A stretch of DNA of 64,000 nucleotides from Rhodoplanes sp963840055 (GTDB taxonomy: Bacteria > Pseudomonadota > Alphaproteobacteria > Rhizobiales > Xanthobacteraceae). A model generated the notes under the pieces. The model saw only the letters and a list, made by a program, of their open reading frames with translations, was not told where the DNA came from and did not search any database. The position numbers and the translations under genes were made by a program. Below, piece by piece: positions 55,036 through 63,327 of this stretch (position 1 is its first letter; each line of letters opens with the position of its first letter). The stretch is from the NCBI GenBank assembly GCA_963840055.1, contig CAWIXM010000003.1:62001-126000 (forward strand), in the 5' to 3' direction.

Positions 55036-56014
55036 GAAGTGCAACGGGCAGATTTCTGGCGCTGAAGAAAATCTCGCGAGGGGTTTGGTAGCCGAGTATC
55101 TTTCTGGGGCGAGAGTTGAGTTTGTCCTCGACCCTTTGGACATCGGCATCGGACAAAATAGAGAAGTCGGAACCTTTTGGGAAGTACTGCCTGAAGAGGC
55201 CGTTAGTGTGTTCGTTGAGGCCGCGTTCCCACGAGTGATAGGGCTTGGCAAAATAGGATAGTGCCCCCAGCGAGGTTGCGATTTGGGCGTGAGAGGCGAA
55301 CTCTTTTCCATTGTCGTAAGTGATTGTTTCGATTTGGTCAGCGAGCGGCAAAAGCACGCGTGCGCAGGCCTGCACGACAGAGTCCGCGTTCTTGTCCGGC
55401 AGTTTGGCGAGCTTGGTGTATTTGGAGGTTCGCTCGACGTGCGACATGACAACGCCTTTGTGATTGGCGCCGATAATCGTGTCGGCCTCCCAGTCTCCGA
55501 TGCGGATTTTTGCGGCGACAATAGGAGGCCGCTGATCGATATCGACGCGGTTCGGAATCAGCCCGCGCCCCGAATTCTTGCCCTTGCGCCTGTTGTATTT
55601 TTTGCCGCTGTGACGCAAGTGAAGATACAGCGTGCCCCCGTCTTTCTTGTCTTTCCAGACATGCTGATAGATGCGCTCGTGACTGATAAAGGCGACGCCA
55701 TCCTTCGCCAGACGCCCGCTGATCTGATCGGGACTCCACTGCTGTTGCGTCAGTTTTTCTTCGATCAGCTCCACCAAATCTGGCGTTATTTTGCGCGGCT
55801 TGTCCGAGGCCTCTTGGCGTCTCTGCGAGGCCTTCTCGTGCGCTTGCTTGAAGCGATAGCCGCGCGCGCCGGTGTTGCGAACAAGCTCGCGGCTGATCGT
55901 CGACGGATCGACGCCAATTTGCCGCGCGATGTGGGCTTGCGAGTGGCCGCTTTGCAAGAGCGCGTAAATCTGGCAGCGTTGTTCGCAGGTCAGATGGAGA
56001 TAGCCTTCGGGCAT
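55028..56014 (-). CDS. IS30-family transposase
   Basis: 328 aa from ATG 56014 (GGAGG 5 nt upstream). N-terminal HTH (YLHLTCEQRCQIYALLQSGH, ARQIGVDPSTISRELVRNTG). The DDE core has Asp in DWEADTIIGANHKG, Asp in TYDNGKEFASH and Glu in HSWERGLNEHTNGLFRQYFP. Normal length for the family. Its last codons (Leu-Pro-Val-Ala-Leu, then His-Cys-stop) run over the terminal repeat and the stop lies in flanking toxin DNA at 55028-55030. Strongly supports recent, intact insertion. Confidence 0.93.
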   Translation of the reverse strand: MPEGYLHLTCEQRCQIYALLQSGHSQAHIARQIGVDPSTISRELVRNTGARGYRFKQAHEKASQRRQEASDKPRKITPDLVELIEEKLTQQQWSPDQISGRLAKDGVAFISHERIYQHVWKDKKDGGTLYLHLRHSGKKYNRRKGKNSGRGLIPNRVDIDQRPPIVAAKIRIGDWEADTIIGANHKGVVMSHVERTSKYTKLAKLPDKNADSVVQACARVLLPLADQIETITYDNGKEFASHAQIATSLGALSYFAKPYHSWERGLNEHTNGLFRQYFPKGSDFSILSDADVQRVEDKLNSRPRKILGYQTPREIFFSARNLPVALHC

Positions 56015-56233
56015 TTTTCCTCCGTGAGATGTGCTGTCCCACGCAAGGATAGTCTTCCATCTGACCGCCAGAAAAACCGGCATACACAACATGGCAAAGT
56101 CTGGCGGGAGAAAACGTCGGCCTCAAGGGTGCTCGCTGCGCTCGCATCGTCTCCGGCGACTAAAGCCCTTGACCCCGACCCTTTCCCCCGCCACTCACTC
56201 CGCCATGCCGTCTATGCTGCCCTGTTGCACTTC
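55036..56233 (-). mobile_element. IS30-family insertion sequence
   Basis: 1,198 bp. Terminal inverted repeats GAAGTGCAAC-GGGCAG (55036-55051) and, inverted, GAAGTGCAACAGGGCAG (56217-56233) match except for a 1-bp indel. No target-site duplication is visible: the flanks are TCC and ACT. It carries one IS30 transposase. It inserted inside the toxin's RNase A-like domain, and removal restores an open frame. Confidence 0.85.
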
Positions 56234-57079
56234 GGATTTGAAACGGCGAGTGATTAAATCGTTGGCTGACCGCACATCCGTGAAGGACCCTTCAGCAGGT
56301 TGAAAGCCATATAGTGTAAGACCGCGATAGTAATTTTTCCTCAGTTGGTTCAGCAGGTCAGCGTCGTTTCGTTCGATATGTTCCTTGATGTGCTGGAAAC
56401 GTGGTTCATCTTCCAAAATTACAGAACTGCGTCGCCCTGTCTCATTCTGTGCATATTGTGCACCCGGCTTCCATTCGTTGTCGGGCGTCGCGTCCGACAG
56501 GACGCGCGGATCGTTGCGACCGCCGCCGGAGCCGCCTCCGCTATCGGTCCACTGCCCGCCGTCGGGATCGCCGACGGGAACGCGCGGCTGGTTGGGATCG
56601 AAGCCCGCCTTGCGGCAGGCGGCCTGAAAACGCGCGAAGTTCTTCAGGATGATCTGCCAGCCGAGATCGGACGAAGTGAGCGGCGGCAGTCCGCGTGTTT
56701 TCCTGATCGCGTTTTCATAACGAATGACGGCGAGATGCACCCGCAGCGCCGCGAGGTCCGATTTCAGTTTCAGGATCTCGCGGTCCGACGGGCCGACACC
56801 GGGCGCCAGGGCGGACGCGCGGGCGAATCGTGGTCTGCCCGCATGAGCCGGCGCGCGAATAGCGGCCGGCGGCCGCGCATAGGCCCGCGCCGATGAGGAA
56901 ACAGGTTCCGGCTCGCCCTCCGGACCATCCGGGTCGAACCGCTTCCCGTCCGGGTGAAAGAAGCGCGCCGCGTCCGGCCGCATGAAACGATGCGCGTCGG
57001 CCCGGATATGAAGATGCGCGTTCGGCTTCATCCAGCGGCGGCGCTCGCGCTCCGCCAACTCGTCGAACGAATAGGCCAT
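56234..57079 (-). pseudogene. polymorphic toxin, 5' fragment
   Basis: 282 aa from ATG 57079, open to the IS boundary. N-terminus MAYSFDELAERERRRWMKPN leads into PDAxRF-type repeats (RFMRPDAARF, FHPDGKRFDPDG), a Pro/Ala-rich linker (about 60-100), a helical bundle (LKLKSDLAALRVHLAVIRYE) and a pretoxin-like RVPVGDPDGGQWTDSGGG (about 166-183). The C-terminal domain begins at RFQHIKEHIERNDADLLNQL and contains GSFTDVRSANDLI, as in CdiA-CT RNase A-like toxins. It ends in frame at Ser282, joined by Thr283 past IS30. Disrupted, so inactive as it stands. Confidence 0.75.
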
Positions 57080-57148
57080 TGCGTTGCCCGAATGAATTGA
57101 AAGGGCGGAGCCGCCGCCCATTCCAGCGTTGGCGCTTATCCGCGCTTT

Positions 57149-57303
57149 CCCTCTCCCCTCGCGGGAGAGGGTGACGCCGAGCGCAAGCGAGGCGGCGGGT
57201 GAGGGGGAGAGCCGCGAGAGGATGCGTCCTCGGTATGCCCCCTCACCCGGCACGGAATTCGCTCTGCTCATTCCTCGCCGCCCTCTCCCGCGAGGGGAGA
57301 GGG
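57149..57303. repeat. composite inverted repeat between g5 and the toxin
   Basis: CCCTCTCCC-CTCGC-GGGAGAGGG (57149-57171) and CCCTCTCCC..GGGAGAGGG (57281-57303) flank GAGGCGGCGGGTGAGGGGG and CCCCCTCACCCG arms. This is a common rhizobial intergenic element; it fills most of the 317-bp gap between the toxin start and g5's stop. Confidence 0.75.
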
Positions 57304-57396
57304 CATAATCGCATCCGCGCGTCGTGGCAGAGCTACGCGCGACCCATGAAGCGCGCAGCGCCCTCGGATCGATGGACGCCGCTTCGCGGCGCGCCG

Positions 57397-58668
57397 TCAG
57401 CTTGCGGCGAACTTGAGCAGCTTGATCGCGTCAAAATCCTGCACGCCGCCGCCCACGCGCTTGGTGGTGTAGAACAGCACATAGGGCTTGGCGCTGTAGG
57501 GATCGCGCAGCACGCTGACGCCGGCGCGGTCGACCACGAGATAGCCGCGGATGAAATCGCCGAAAGCGATCGCAAATTCGTCCGTCCCGATGTCGGGCAT
57601 GTCCTCCGACTCGATCACCGGGAAGGTGATCAGCGTCGCGCGCCCGCCGGCCTGCGCCGGCGGCTGCCATAGATACTGGCCGGTCGTGTCCTTGAACTTG
57701 CGGATCGCGCTCTGCGTCTTGCGGTTCATCACGAACACGCCGTTCTGCCGGTAGCCGGCTTTCAGCGAATAGATGAGGTCGACCAGCACGTCGGAAGGAT
57801 TGGACGCGGGGAACGCGCCGGCCGCGCCGGTCGCGAAATAGCCGATCTTGCTCCACTGCCACGAGTCGTTGGCGACCGTGGTATAGGAGAGGAAGCCCTT
57901 CGGCTTGTTGACGCCGTCGCCGGTGACGAAGGCCGTGCCTTCCTGCGTCGCGAAGGCAAGCTCGACCTCGGAGGCGATCCACTCGTCGATATTGACGGCC
58001 GCGTCGTCGAGCAGCGTCGGGGTCGCCGCCGGCATGGCGTACAGCTCCATCACCGGAAAATTCAGCTCGTCGAGCACCGGTGAATTGGTCTGCGGCCGCG
58101 CGTCGGTTTCGCCCACCCAGCCCACGGCGGGGCCGGAGGTCATGAACGGCTTCTTGTACACGTTCGCGCTCACCACCCGCACGCTCGCGAGCGAACGAAT
58201 GGGCGAGATCGCCGCGAGCCGGCGGCCGATCGCTTGCTCCACCTCGGGCGGCACGAGATAGCCGCCGTCCGGCCCCGAGCCGACCGACAGCGCCTTGACT
58301 TCGAGCTCGCGCAACGCGGCGCTGTCGCCGCGCCGGACATAGGCCTCGAACGCCGCCTTGTGTTCGCGCGCGGCGAAAGAACTTGCACTTCCGCCGTCGC
58401 GCGCGAAAGCGGGCCGCGCCTGCTTCAGCGTCAGCTCGTTGATCTGCTGCTGCTGGCGATCGAGCTGCCGCTGAATCGCGGCGTCGATGCGCGCCTGCTT
58501 GTCTTCGGTCAACGGGTCGGCGGCGCCGCGCCGTTCGATCTGCGCCAGGCGATCCTCATTGGACGCCTTGAACTCGTCGAAGGCGCTCATGAACTCGCCA
58601 TAGGTCATCGGCCGATCCGGCGAAAAGGTGGCCTTGGTCTCGAGATCGCTTTCCGTGTCCATGTCCAT
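57397..58668 (-). CDS. g5: GTA g5 major capsid protein, HK97 fold
   Basis: 423 aa from ATG 58668 (AGGAG, then AAAAAC). Residues 1-110 form the delta/scaffolding domain with a coiled coil (IQRQLDRQQQQINELTLKQA). The mature HK97-fold capsid follows: VGSGPDGGYLVPPEVEQAIG, VYKKPFMTSGPAVGWVGETD, FVTGDGVNKPKGFLSY, GVFVMNRKTQSAIRKFKD, FAIAFGDFIRGYLVVDRAG. The prohead protease (g4) should remove the first ~110 residues. In RcGTA, g6 follows directly; here the toxin cassette intervenes. Confidence 0.96.
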   Translation of the reverse strand: MDMDTESDLETKATFSPDRPMTYGEFMSAFDEFKASNEDRLAQIERRGAADPLTEDKQARIDAAIQRQLDRQQQQINELTLKQARPAFARDGGSASSFAAREHKAAFEAYVRRGDSAALRELEVKALSVGSGPDGGYLVPPEVEQAIGRRLAAISPIRSLASVRVVSANVYKKPFMTSGPAVGWVGETDARPQTNSPVLDELNFPVMELYAMPAATPTLLDDAAVNIDEWIASEVELAFATQEGTAFVTGDGVNKPKGFLSYTTVANDSWQWSKIGYFATGAAGAFPASNPSDVLVDLIYSLKAGYRQNGVFVMNRKTQSAIRKFKDTTGQYLWQPPAQAGGRATLITFPVIESEDMPDIGTDEFAIAFGDFIRGYLVVDRAGVSVLRDPYSAKPYVLFYTTKRVGGGVQDFDAIKLLKFAAS

Positions 58669-58742
58669 GTTTTTCTCCTGTTGAGATTGCAAAGTTTGCC
58701 GTGCTCGGGCCCGTAGCGCTCCGCAGTCGGAATCGGGCGTGG

Positions 58743-59324
58743 CTAAACGCTCACCTGCCGCGCATTGGGGATGCGGCGCGCTGCGTCCGCGCTCGCAATC
58801 GTGCGCCAGGCCCGCTCGGCGCGACCCGGTGTCGTCGCCGCGCGCCGCGCCAGCGATCTGCCCTGCCCTTTTTCCACCGCGCGCACGCGCGCCCCTGCGA
58901 GCAGCGGGAAAGTCACGATGGAGATTTCCCACAGGTCGATCTGTTCGAGCCGGCGCACGCGCGTGCGCGGGTCGATGCGGCCGCGCACGGTGCGAAAGCC
59001 GATGGAGAGGCCGTCGATGGCCCCGGCCCGCACCAGCGCCAGCACTTCGCGCGCCCGCGCCACGTCGGCGATCAGCCGGCCGCGCGCGCGCAAGCCGCGC
59101 GCGTCCTCGAAAAGGTCGAGCCACACGCCGATCGGCTCGGCGGGATCGTGCTGGAACAGCATGGGGATGCGGCGCAGCCCGCGCGTCCGCAAGGTCTGTG
59201 CGAACGCGCCGGGCATCACCATGTCGCGCGTCGAATCGACCTCATGGAACAGCGACGCATAGCCTTCGACCGCGCCGTCGCTATCGATCGTCGCCCTGCG
59301 GATGGTCTGGTTTGGTGCAAGCAT
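58743..59324 (-). CDS. g4: GTA g4 prohead protease
   Basis: 193 aa. HK97-type protease: catalytic His in PMLFQHDPAEPIG and Ser in AIDGLSIGFRTVRG. It matures g5. It follows g3.5 and precedes g5 on the minus strand. Confidence 0.94.
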   Translation of the reverse strand: MLAPNQTIRRATIDSDGAVEGYASLFHEVDSTRDMVMPGAFAQTLRTRGLRRIPMLFQHDPAEPIGVWLDLFEDARGLRARGRLIADVARAREVLALVRAGAIDGLSIGFRTVRGRIDPRTRVRRLEQIDLWEISIVTFPLLAGARVRAVEKGQGRSLARRAATTPGRAERAWRTIASADAARRIPNARQVSV

Positions 59325-59390
59325 GACTCGCCCGGCCTTCGCCGGAGCGGCAAAGGTCCATGCTGTGGTCGGTTCGGATTTCGGGGTAGC

Positions 59391-59570
59391 TCAGCGCTTT
59401 CGGCTGGGTTTCACGCTCGCCTTGCGCTTGGTCGTCGCGTTGCGCCGCGCGGGCGCGCGGCGGCCGATGCGGTCGAGCTGATCGAGAAACTCACGGAAAG
59501 CGGTCAGGCGAGAGGACTGCGACTTGCGCTCACCTTTGAGCGACCGCAGCATGGTATGGAGCGTGTCCAT
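59391..59570 (-). CDS. g3.5: GTA g3.5-like small basic protein
   Basis: 59 aa from ATG 59570 (AAAGGAG 8 nt upstream). MDTLHTMLRSLKGERKSQSS, LTAFREFLDQLDRIGRR, with a strongly basic tail. Its position between portal and protease is that of RcGTA g3.5. Confidence 0.8.
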   Translation of the reverse strand: MDTLHTMLRSLKGERKSQSSRLTAFREFLDQLDRIGRRAPARRNATTKRKASVKPSRKR

Positions 59571-59691
59571 CGGCGGCTCCTTTGCAGCAGCGTTATTGGT
59601 GGAGAATGCACGCGCGCGATGCGGCATGCGGCGCCGATCGGCGCGCGCCGTGAGCGCGAATTGTCTTAAGCGATGCCGTCGCGGCGGCCGG

Positions 59692-60864
59692 TCACTCCAG
59701 CCGATCGCCGCCTTCGAGCGGGGAAAAGCCGAGCATTTCGCGCTTCTCGTTCATCGTGAGGAATGACGCCTTGCTGACGCGCTCCCACAAGGAGTCGCGA
59801 TCGGCGCTGAGCGCATCGACGCGGTCGGTGTCGACGATGAGCGCAAGGCCATCGCCGAAACCGGGCCCGAGCCATTGCGCGAACGCTCCGGCGATGCGGT
59901 TCGCCAGCGGCAGCACCGTATGGCGCCAGAAGGCGCGGTTCGCCTCCTGGTAATTGGCATAGGTGTTGTCGCCGGGAATGCCGAGCAGCATGGGCGGCAC
60001 GCCGAAGGCGAGCGCGATCTCGCGCGCCGCCGTGTGCTTCGCCTCCATGAAATCCATGTCCTTGGGCGACAGCGACATCGCCTTCCAGTCGAGCCCGCCT
60101 TCGAGCAGCAGCGGGCGGCCGGCATTGGCCGAACCCTGATAGGTGGTTTCGAGCTCGCGCTTGAGCCGCTCGTATTGGCTGTCGGAGAGCACCGCGCCGT
60201 CCGGCCCCGCATAGACGAGCGCGCCGGAGGGCCGCGCCGCATTGTCGAGCAGCGCCTTGTTCCAGGAAGCTGCAGCGTTGTGCGTGTCGATGGCGACGGC
60301 CGCGGCTTCGAGCGCGCCCAGCCCGTAATGGTCGTCGAGCGGGTTGAACAGCGTGAGATGCAGGATCGGCGGAATGAGCCCCGATTGCTCGAAGCGCACG
60401 GTGCGAGAAGCAACCGTATATTCGTATGCCTGCGCCCAGCCGTCCGGCCCCGGCACGACGCGCATGCGGTCCGGCCGCAGCGCGTAAATCTCGCGCACCG
60501 CGCCGTCGAGGTTCACCGCTTCGATATAGCTGTTGCCGCTGATCAGGAGATAGGCGGTGACCGCTTCAAGAAAGCTCGGCCCGTCCTGGCGCGGATTGGG
60601 GCGCGCGAGCAAGGCCGCGAGCGGATGCTTGTCGAGCGCCTGCGCGCCTTCATAGACAAGGAAGGTGAGCGCGCCGACATTCTCCGCCACCAGCTTGATC
60701 GCACGATGCACGATCGCATTGGCGACGAAGCCCTCGCGCGCGAGCGCCGAATAGTCGCGCGGCGTCCACCGCGCGCGGCCCGGCGACGAAAGCTGAATCA
60801 GCCGCGCCGTGCGCGAAGCCTTTTGCTCCGCCGGGCGGAGCAACCGTGCAATCAGATTCTTCAC
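59692..60864 (-). CDS. g3: GTA g3 portal protein
   Basis: 390 aa, HK97-family portal as RcGTA g3: MKNLIARLLRPAEQKASRTA, FVANAIVHRAIKLVAENVGA, LISGNSYIEAVNLDGAVREI, HTAAREIALAFGVPPMLLGI, WRHTVLPLANRIAGAFAQWL. It forms the DNA entry ring. Confidence 0.95.
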   Translation of the reverse strand: MKNLIARLLRPAEQKASRTARLIQLSSPGRARWTPRDYSALAREGFVANAIVHRAIKLVAENVGALTFLVYEGAQALDKHPLAALLARPNPRQDGPSFLEAVTAYLLISGNSYIEAVNLDGAVREIYALRPDRMRVVPGPDGWAQAYEYTVASRTVRFEQSGLIPPILHLTLFNPLDDHYGLGALEAAAVAIDTHNAAASWNKALLDNAARPSGALVYAGPDGAVLSDSQYERLKRELETTYQGSANAGRPLLLEGGLDWKAMSLSPKDMDFMEAKHTAAREIALAFGVPPMLLGIPGDNTYANYQEANRAFWRHTVLPLANRIAGAFAQWLGPGFGDGLALIVDTDRVDALSADRDSLWERVSKASFLTMNEKREMLGFSPLEGGDRLE

Positions 60865-61078
60865 GTGAAAGCTCCAAACGAAGGGCCGTACCGCAGCACG
60901 CTACCTAATTACCTGGAAGTCGCCGCTCCGGCTTCGCAGTATTAATGCGCTCGATCTAGTAATCGATGCGCACGCCCCGCCAGCGGTACCTCCTCGCGTA
61001 GATATCGCTTACACGCGTATGAAGCACTACCTATCCTATTGCATGCGAATTACATGCGGGACCAAGGAGGGGCGGCAG

Positions 61079-61645
61079 ATGGCGACCGCTTACATCTTTT
61101 TTGGAAAACCCTTCAATCCAGATACCGCGAACGCTCTCGTTCAAGCTTCCCGAGCAATGATGGGGGAGAAGCTGCAGGGACAGCCGAATTTTCTCTGGAA
61201 TCACTTCCACTACTCAATGTCGAGCGGCGGTGGGGACATCATCGCGGCATTTGCCGTCTTCAATGAAATGAAGGGACTTCCCGTCAGAATTACAACTCAT
61301 AATGCGGGAGCGATAGACTCCGCGGCCATTATGCCATTCATGGTCGGCGAGCGCCGAACCGCGAGCCCGTCGTCAGCCTTCTTCTTCCATCAACTTCAAT
61401 GGTCGTTCGCGTCCAATCTTCAATTGACGAAGACAACCATCAACGATGCGACTAAGTGGCTCGGAACGTATGAAAATCTGATGGCCGAATATGTGGCGGC
61501 TCAGTCGGGTCAAACGAAAAAGAGGATTCTGAGCATGATGCGAGAGGGGACGAGTGTGTCGTCAGAGAAGGCGAAGGCGATGGGTCTAATTCATGAGGTC
61601 TGTGAGTATTCGATTCCGCAGGATGCTCGGTCGTGGCAGGTGTGA
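61079..61645 (+). CDS. ClpP-like serine protease
   Basis: 188 aa from ATG 61079 with a strong AAGGAGG site. ClpP/crotonase fold: FNPDTANALVQASRAMMGEK, SSGGGDIIAAFAVFNEMKGL, then the nucleophile region THNAGAIDSAAIMPFM (Ser81) and His104 in SSAFFFHQLQWSF, spaced as in ClpP. The C-terminal AKAMGLIHEV fits too. It has no ATPase partner. It is inserted between g2 and g3 against the GTA direction. Its role is unknown; it could process a head protein or act in a defence-type system. Confidence 0.85.
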   Translation: MATAYIFFGKPFNPDTANALVQASRAMMGEKLQGQPNFLWNHFHYSMSSGGGDIIAAFAVFNEMKGLPVRITTHNAGAIDSAAIMPFMVGERRTASPSSAFFFHQLQWSFASNLQLTKTTINDATKWLGTYENLMAEYVAAQSGQTKKRILSMMREGTSVSSEKAKAMGLIHEVCEYSIPQDARSWQV

Positions 61646-61857
61646 TGTAGCCAGCTATGCCAGGGATTGAGTGAGTAGACATCGAAACCCCCATATTTGG
61701 TGCCGTTTCGCGGGTGCCACGTCCAGCTTGGGGCAGCAAAATTCAGGTCCCAAAAGAAGTAAATATCGGAGCGTGGTGGCGAATTTACGGTTGTCGCTTG
61801 TTTGAAACGCCCGCGGGCGTCTTTACAATCTTCCCAAGCTTCGCTTCAAACCGCTCC

Positions 61858-61962
61858 TTATCCTTGTCGCTCTCGAAGCGACGGGCGGATGAAAAGGCGC
61901 TCGTAGGGCTGCATCCAACGGCGGCGCTCATATGCGACCAAATCATCCAAGGTATAAGGCAT
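61858..61962 (-). CDS. 34-aa peptide sharing the toxin N-terminal motif
   Basis: MPYTLDDLVAYERRRWMQPY, then ERLFIRPSLRERQG and a stop at 61858. It aligns with the toxin N-terminus at 57079 (M-x-Y-x-x-D-x-L, then ERRRWM-x-P, then IR). It is either a truncated, frameshifted remnant of a second toxin-like gene or a real short peptide. It starts 24 bp after the g2 stop. No ribosome site is strong. Confidence 0.55.
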   Translation of the reverse strand: MPYTLDDLVAYERRRWMQPYERLFIRPSLRERQG

Positions 61963-61986
61963 CTAATGCATCCGTCGTCGTGAACC

Positions 61987-63327
61987 TCACAGCCCGCGCA
62001 CCCTTGGCCCGCGTTTGGCTCCGAAGCTGAGGGCGGAGACGGCCCACACCAGCGCGTCGAGCCGGTCGGGCGAGCGGCCGGACGACAGCCCGTCGATGCC
62101 GAAGTCGCACATCTCGTCTTCCAGCGCCGGAAAGACGCCGGCGTGCTTCACCCTGCCCTGCTCGTAGAGCGCGGCGACCGGCTCGGCGCGCAGCCATTTG
62201 CCGCGCCTCGCATGCACCGCGGTCACCGGCACACTCGGGTCGGCCTCGGCCAGCACCTGCCGCGCCATCTCCCCACCCTGGTTCACTTCGACGACGAGCG
62301 CATCGGCGGAAAGCTTGCGCCACAGCGAGATCGCTTTCGCCGCCCAGCCCGCGGGCGAAAGCCCGGCGACCGTTTCGTCGGCGAGCACGTAGATCAAGTC
62401 CGCCGCGCGGCCAGCGGCGACGATGCCGCAGGCGGCCGCCCGCCGTCCGCTCGATGCCGGCGGATCGACGGCGACGACGATGCGCTCCAGCGGCGGGGCT
62501 TCGGCCACCCGCGCCGCCTCGATCAGCGCCCGCGACCACAGCGCGTCCGGCCGGTCCTCGACGATCTCGCCGTCGAGTTCCTGGCGGCCGAGCCGGGTGC
62601 CGGCATAGCGGGCGGCGATCGTTTCGAGAAAGGCCGGCGCAAGATTGTAGGCGTTGGCCCGCGTCGGCGCGCGGGTGACCGCGGTGTGCGGATCGGTGAG
62701 CAGGCGCTTGATCAGCGCGCTCGGCCGCGGCGTCGTGGTGATGAGCTGGCGCGGCTGCGCGCCGAGGCGCAGCGCGAACTGCAGCATGTCGAAGGCGGCG
62801 TCCGCGCGCCGCCACTTCGCCAGCTCGTCCGCCCACGCGGCGCCGAATTGCGGGCCGCGCAAACTTTCCGGATCATCCGCCGAGAACGCCTGGGCGATCG
62901 CGCCATTGCTCCATTCGATGCGCCGCCGGCTCGGTATCCAGACCGGGCGCTCGCGGCGCGCATGCGCGGCGAGCACGCCGGACACGCCTTCGACCATCAC
63001 CTCGCGCACATCGTGCTCGGTTTCGCCGACCAGCGCGATGCGCCCGACCGGCTGCGCCGCGAAGGGCGGCAGCCCCAGCGCAAGCCCCCTCACCCATCGC
63101 GCGCCCGCCCAGGTTTTGCCCGCGCCGCGCCCGCCGAGAAACAGCCATGTCGTCCACGGCCCGCTGCCGTTCGCGCACGACGGCGGCAGTTGCGCGGCAT
63201 GGGCGAAGAGTTCGACATCCTTGTCGAAGCATTCGAGGAAGCGGCTATCCGCCGTCGCCAGGAGCTTGACCCTCAGCTTCGGCGGCAAGCGCTTCAATGC
63301 GTCGCGCAAGCTCGCGACGGAACTCAT
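61987..63327 (-). CDS. g2: GTA g2 terminase large subunit
   Basis: 446 aa from ATG 63327 (MSSVASLRDALKRLPPKLRV); ATG 63357 is an alternative. Walker A GGRGAGKTW, Walker B AAWADELAKW, and the nuclease region AVDPPASS, VEVNQGGEMARQV, DRLDALVWAVSAL. It packages DNA by a headful mechanism. It overlaps the end of g1 by 83 bp, and a 1.1-kb insert (ClpP-like gene plus a toxin-N remnant) separates it from g3. Confidence 0.95.
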   Translation of the reverse strand: MSSVASLRDALKRLPPKLRVKLLATADSRFLECFDKDVELFAHAAQLPPSCANGSGPWTTWLFLGGRGAGKTWAGARWVRGLALGLPPFAAQPVGRIALVGETEHDVREVMVEGVSGVLAAHARRERPVWIPSRRRIEWSNGAIAQAFSADDPESLRGPQFGAAWADELAKWRRADAAFDMLQFALRLGAQPRQLITTTPRPSALIKRLLTDPHTAVTRAPTRANAYNLAPAFLETIAARYAGTRLGRQELDGEIVEDRPDALWSRALIEAARVAEAPPLERIVVAVDPPASSGRRAAACGIVAAGRAADLIYVLADETVAGLSPAGWAAKAISLWRKLSADALVVEVNQGGEMARQVLAEADPSVPVTAVHARRGKWLRAEPVAALYEQGRVKHAGVFPALEDEMCDFGIDGLSSGRSPDRLDALVWAVSALSFGAKRGPRVRGL

